Of a stretch of DNA of 64,000 bases, positions 61,079 to 64,000 are shown one piece after another. The translations under genes and the position numbers were made by a program. The stretch is taken from the NCBI GenBank assembly GCA_965203915.1, contig OZ241918.1, positions 806,001 through 870,000 of the forward strand, written 5' to 3'. The stretch comes from JASGCL01 sp965203915 (GTDB taxonomy: Bacteria > Pseudomonadota > Alphaproteobacteria > JASGCL01). Below the pieces are notes generated by a model. The model made no database searches. It was not told the origin of the DNA and saw only the letters and a program-made list of their open reading frames with translations. The number at the start of each line of letters is the position of its first letter. Position 1 is the stretch's first letter.

Positions 61079-62215
61079 ATGCTTCCTGAATTATCTTCTT
61101 TATCCCGCGCCGCACCCAACGCAACAAGTCAGTCACCTAATTTGATAGATGGCTTTGGCCGCCATATTGACTACCTACGACTATCGGTGACCGACCGTTG
61201 CGACCTGCGTTGTGTTTACTGCATGCCTGAAAAAATGAAATTCTTGCCCAAGAAAGATATTTTGGAATTAGAGGAATTATTAACCATCGCCAAGGTTTTT
61301 ATCGAGTTAGGAATAAAAAAAATTCGCCTGACAGGCGGCGAACCATTGGTAAGAAAAAACATATTGTGGTTAATAGAAAAATTGGGGAAGGAATTGGTGC
61401 CGACGGATAATGATAGTTACCTAAGCACAGAAAAAAAGATAGGTTTGCGCGAATTAACCCTTACCACCAACGCCACCCAATTGGCGGGGTTGGCGGAACA
61501 GATTTTTTCCATGGGGGTGCGGCGGATTAATGTCTCGCTTGATAGTTTGCGCCCCGATGTTTTTACGCGTATTACCCGCGGTGGCCATTTGCAACAGGTC
61601 ATTGACGGTATTCAATTGGCAAAAAAAATTGGCTTGGCGGTAAAAATTAACATGGTCGTGATGAAAAATATTAACGACCAAGAAGTTCATGACATGATAA
61701 AATGGTGCGGCGATAATGGTTATGACTTAACCTTTATCGAAATTATGCCGATGGGCGACATTGGCGAAGAAACAACGACTCGAAAGTTAGGAAAAGAAAA
61801 CGACGAAGAAAATTGGTCGGTGCGTAGCGAGCAATACATGCCCCTGTCGCTGGTGCGCGCCGATATCATGACGCGTTGGCAATTAAGCAAGAGCGAGCAA
61901 AAAACGGGCGGCCCCGCCAATTATTATTTATGTCATGATACAGGACAAAAAATTGGTTTCATTACGCCCCTGACCAATCATTTTTGCAGTTCCTGCAATC
62001 GGGTGCGTTTGACAACCAGCGGCAAACTTTTCCTATGTTTGGGCAAAGACGATATGGTGGATATAAGGGCGGATTTAAGAAAGGGCGGGGTGGCGCAGGT
62101 TAAGAATGCCATCATCAACGCCATGGCAAGGAAACCCTTAAGCCATGATTTTGTCATTAGTCGTGGTGGCCATCAACCGTCGCAACGGCGCGCCATGGTC
62201 GAAACGGGGGGCTAG
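61079..62215 (+). CDS. moaA: GTP 3',8-cyclase MoaA
   Basis: MoaA is a radical-SAM enzyme that starts molybdopterin synthesis from GTP. The first cluster motif is CDLRCVYCMPE, the C-terminal cluster is HFCSSCNRVRLTTSGKLFLC, and the required C-terminal GG ends the protein (VETGG). KKIRLTGGEPLVRKN and RRINVSLDSLRPDVF lie between. ATG 61079 gives 378 residues. Two extensions relative to most MoaA are seen: about 25 residues at the N-terminus before GFGRHIDYLRLSVTDRC, and an insert near TTRKLGKENDEENW. It pairs functionally with fdhD at 19816. Confidence 0.95.
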   Translation: MLPELSSLSRAAPNATSQSPNLIDGFGRHIDYLRLSVTDRCDLRCVYCMPEKMKFLPKKDILELEELLTIAKVFIELGIKKIRLTGGEPLVRKNILWLIEKLGKELVPTDNDSYLSTEKKIGLRELTLTTNATQLAGLAEQIFSMGVRRINVSLDSLRPDVFTRITRGGHLQQVIDGIQLAKKIGLAVKINMVVMKNINDQEVHDMIKWCGDNGYDLTFIEIMPMGDIGEETTTRKLGKENDEENWSVRSEQYMPLSLVRADIMTRWQLSKSEQKTGGPANYYLCHDTGQKIGFITPLTNHFCSSCNRVRLTTSGKLFLCLGKDDMVDIRADLRKGGVAQVKNAIINAMARKPLSHDFVISRGGHQPSQRRAMVETGG

Positions 62216-62256
62216 CAGGTCCTTTGCCCGCCCTTTATCGAACTCAAGAGAAAAAA

Positions 62257-63051
62257 TTAATTGATGTCTTGCCAGTAGCGATAGGCAATATTGTAGGCGC
62301 AGGTCGACAGCCAAAAGAAAAACATATTGCCCAAAAATGATAAAACAAAAGACAGGGCGATAGAATTTTGAATAATTTTTTGCAACACCGTCACATCATC
62401 GATGCCAAATGTCGCGAAGCCGACGCCCAGAATAATCGAGCAACCCGACACGATGCCCAAGAAGAAAAAAGCCAATATCCACAAGGTAAGAAAAATTTTG
62501 CCGTAAGAATGAAAGGCATGTTGCAACAATAAGAATGGTTGAAATTTTTTATTAAGCACAAAATCTATCATGGACAAGAAAAAAAATGGCGCAATGAAAA
62601 CCGCGGGCAGCAATAATATGGATAAAGATATTTTTTCGTTGGTGGCCAGCGGGGTGATTTTTGCTGATAAAAATAATAAACTTGTCACCGCGCCATAAAC
62701 CAAGAGCAATAGGATAGAAAAAATAATATTGCGCCACATAAATCGCCAAATGGCAGCATATTTTTTAAATACATGGAAAATATTATCGCGCCGCGTGATG
62801 CGACCATGCAAGAACAATATCCACCCAACAACAAACGGCAAGCCAATAACCCATTGGCAAAGCGCAAAAACGAAAAAAACAATTTGATTATTTTTGGGGA
62901 AATTGGGCAGAAATGTGGTGATATCAAATAGGCCAATTAAAAAGGCAGGAAGCAAAGCCAGGTTAAAAATAAAATTTCGTTCTTGCCAAGTGATGGACAT
63001 GCCGTCGGCTAATGTGCTGCGAACATCAAGGTTTATTTTTTTTCTTATCAT
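62257..63051 (-). CDS. Multispanning membrane protein of unknown function
   Basis: This 264-residue protein has about six strongly hydrophobic segments: around residues 28-48, 56-82, 110-130, 145-165, 192-212 and 232-252. An N-terminal cytoplasmic region is rich in charged residues. I do not recognise the family. It shares layout with the adjacent gene at 63101-64000, which is in the same orientation 50 bases upstream, so the two may be related or act together. Confidence 0.65.
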   Translation of the reverse strand: MIRKKINLDVRSTLADGMSITWQERNFIFNLALLPAFLIGLFDITTFLPNFPKNNQIVFFVFALCQWVIGLPFVVGWILFLHGRITRRDNIFHVFKKYAAIWRFMWRNIIFSILLLLVYGAVTSLLFLSAKITPLATNEKISLSILLLPAVFIAPFFFLSMIDFVLNKKFQPFLLLQHAFHSYGKIFLTLWILAFFFLGIVSGCSIILGVGFATFGIDDVTVLQKIIQNSIALSFVLSFLGNMFFFWLSTCAYNIAYRYWQDIN

Positions 63052-63100
63052 GATTTTTATTCTATCGCCCCAGGGGCCAGATAGAGCCTATAGCAAATTA

Positions 63101-64000
63101 TTATATTTTTGGAAAGCTAGCAGATTTTTTGTAACGCAATAACCAAAAGGCTCGGGATAATATAATTGATATAATGGTAACGCTAACGAACGTAACCAAC
63201 AATGTCACGCTATTCATTAATATAACTTGGATAATGCTGGAACGAATGAAAAGCGGCAAGGAGTAAGTTGCAAGCGCGCCCAAGTAATAAATAGCAGCAG
63301 CAAATATCAAACCCAATGCCCCCACCAACACGGGGACAGCCAAAATAGTTATAAATAATAAGAATATCCAAATATGATATTGGCGAACAATGGCAAAGAA
63401 TATTTTTAATTCATCTTCCAATCCCTCCAAGTCGTATAATTCCTTGATGCTTAAGAGGTGGAAACGGCTTTGAAAAATAATATAGGGAATAAAAAGCAAC
63501 CAGGAGGCAAAGAAGTACATCAAGCCAAAAACAATAATAATGTAGCATAATAAAATTAAACCCGTGATGAAGTCATGGAACCGCCCGCGCAACATATCTT
63601 GTAGGAATTCGAAGAAATTATTAATAACAAAAAAGCAGCTAAAAAATATAACCGCGAACACAAACAGCCACAGTAAAATTTTAAGGATAAAGTCTTTTTT
63701 TTGTGCATTCCAACTAGAAAAACGCAGCGACAGTGTTTTGCCTTCGGTGTCCTCGCCAATTGCCCAAAAAGCAAAAGGATAGACGCACAGCGCGACCAGC
63801 AGGTAATTAATTAATGAAGACAAGCCATAATTAAATAACAAAGATTTGGGCAATAAAATGGTGAATGCCGAACTAACAATGGTGGCAACGATCCACGGCA
63901 CAAAAATAATTTTAAACAATGGCTTGCGCCCGCGCCAAAATAAAATAACCCCCTCCCACAGCAGATAAAAATTAGGCGGCAGATTCGCCGAAGTTTTTAA
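63101..64000 (-). CDS. Multispanning membrane protein, start beyond the window
   Basis: The frame stays open to the window edge (LLWEGVILFWRGRKP precedes the first internal TTG), so the protein starts outside. The visible 299 residues include six or more hydrophobic segments and a charged region with ELYDLEGLEDELKIFF. The family is not recognised. A similar membrane protein of unknown function follows it downstream. Confidence 0.65.
   Translation of the reverse strand, partial: LKTSANLPPNFYLLWEGVILFWRGRKPLFKIIFVPWIVATIVSSAFTILLPKSLLFNYGLSSLINYLLVALCVYPFAFWAIGEDTEGKTLSLRFSSWNAQKKDFILKILLWLFVFAVIFFSCFFVINNFFEFLQDMLRGRFHDFITGLILLCYIIIVFGLMYFFASWLLFIPYIIFQSRFHLLSIKELYDLEGLEDELKIFFAIVRQYHIWIFLLFITILAVPVLVGALGLIFAAAIYYLGALATYSLPLFIRSSIIQVILMNSVTLLVTFVSVTIISIILSRAFWLLRYKKSASFPKI

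Overview
The window reads as a contiguous piece of an alphaproteobacterial chromosome, with no phage or insertion sequence. The evidence is gene order and family type: tmk-holB-metG-tatD, nrdR-ribD-truB-rpsO-pnp with glyA, miaB-phoH-ybeY-corC, a parvulin PPIase-argJ-mutT run, a Mur-type Fur, cysteine-free HolB and MetG, UbiA/UbiE, and a CIO-type cytochrome bd. The order and genus cannot be fixed from sequence alone. DNA is dense in A/T homopolymers and coding density is high. The biosynthetic and envelope genes argue against a strongly reduced Rickettsia-like parasite, although the thiamine genes are those of a salvage route.

Layout. 1-6052 (+): tmk (5' end cut by the window), holB, metG, then two paralogous SAM-methyltransferase-like genes flanking tatD. 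The second is broken at a 13-G run and may be phase variable. 6053-6430: gene remnant plus a bidirectional terminator. 6431-13300 (-): pnp with a long RGG tail, rpsO, truB, ribD, nrdR, glyA. 13412-14473 (+): a COG0523/CobW GTPase. 14582-18670 (-): corC, ybeY, phoH, miaB. 18878-22211 (+): ubiA, fdhD, ubiE, secB, tRNA-Lys. 22273-24733 (-): LysE exporter, fabG, fabD. 24809-27265 (+): aldo/keto reductase, a small membrane protein, yidD, a YdeI-family protein. 27292-31558 (-): yejE, yejB, an MttB-family methyltransferase, fur/mur, then tRNA-Thr. 32097-33938 (+): tRNA-Gly, ilvE, an SH3-domain exported protein.

33997-43915 (-) is a long run: mutT, argJ, PPIase, rlu, miaA, ftsY, mtaB, tyrA, an EamA exporter, comF. 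43989-45482 (+): hldE. 45503-46330 (-): a coaX-like kinase. Then tRNA-Ser with a 33-bp minisatellite starting at its 3' end, a VOC/TMEM175/VOC group, a small anchored protein, and a cydAB operon with a DUF2474-like partner. 51853-56017 (+): GT11 fucosyltransferase, an HMA-MauE fusion, thiE, thiM, thiD. 56435-58697 (+): a KAS III / four-helix membrane protein / metallo-beta-lactamase cassette. Then a SOUL protein with a triplicated motif, a short YdeI-family protein, a DipZ-like CcdA-thioredoxin fusion (-), moaA (+), and two multispanning membrane proteins (-), the last cut by the window end.

Themes. tRNA modification is well represented (miaA, miaB, mtaB, truB). fdhD and moaA imply a molybdenum-dependent formate dehydrogenase encoded elsewhere. 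thiE/thiM/thiD without thiC or thiG here suggest thiamine salvage. Repeat-driven change recurs in four forms: the poly-G tract, the 33-bp minisatellite, a 45-bp in-gene triplication, and repetitive tails on PNPase and Fur. No large undescribed system stands out. The strongest novelty candidates are the poly-G methyltransferase pair, the RGG-tailed PNPase, the tRNA-Ser minisatellite and the HMA-MauE fusion.
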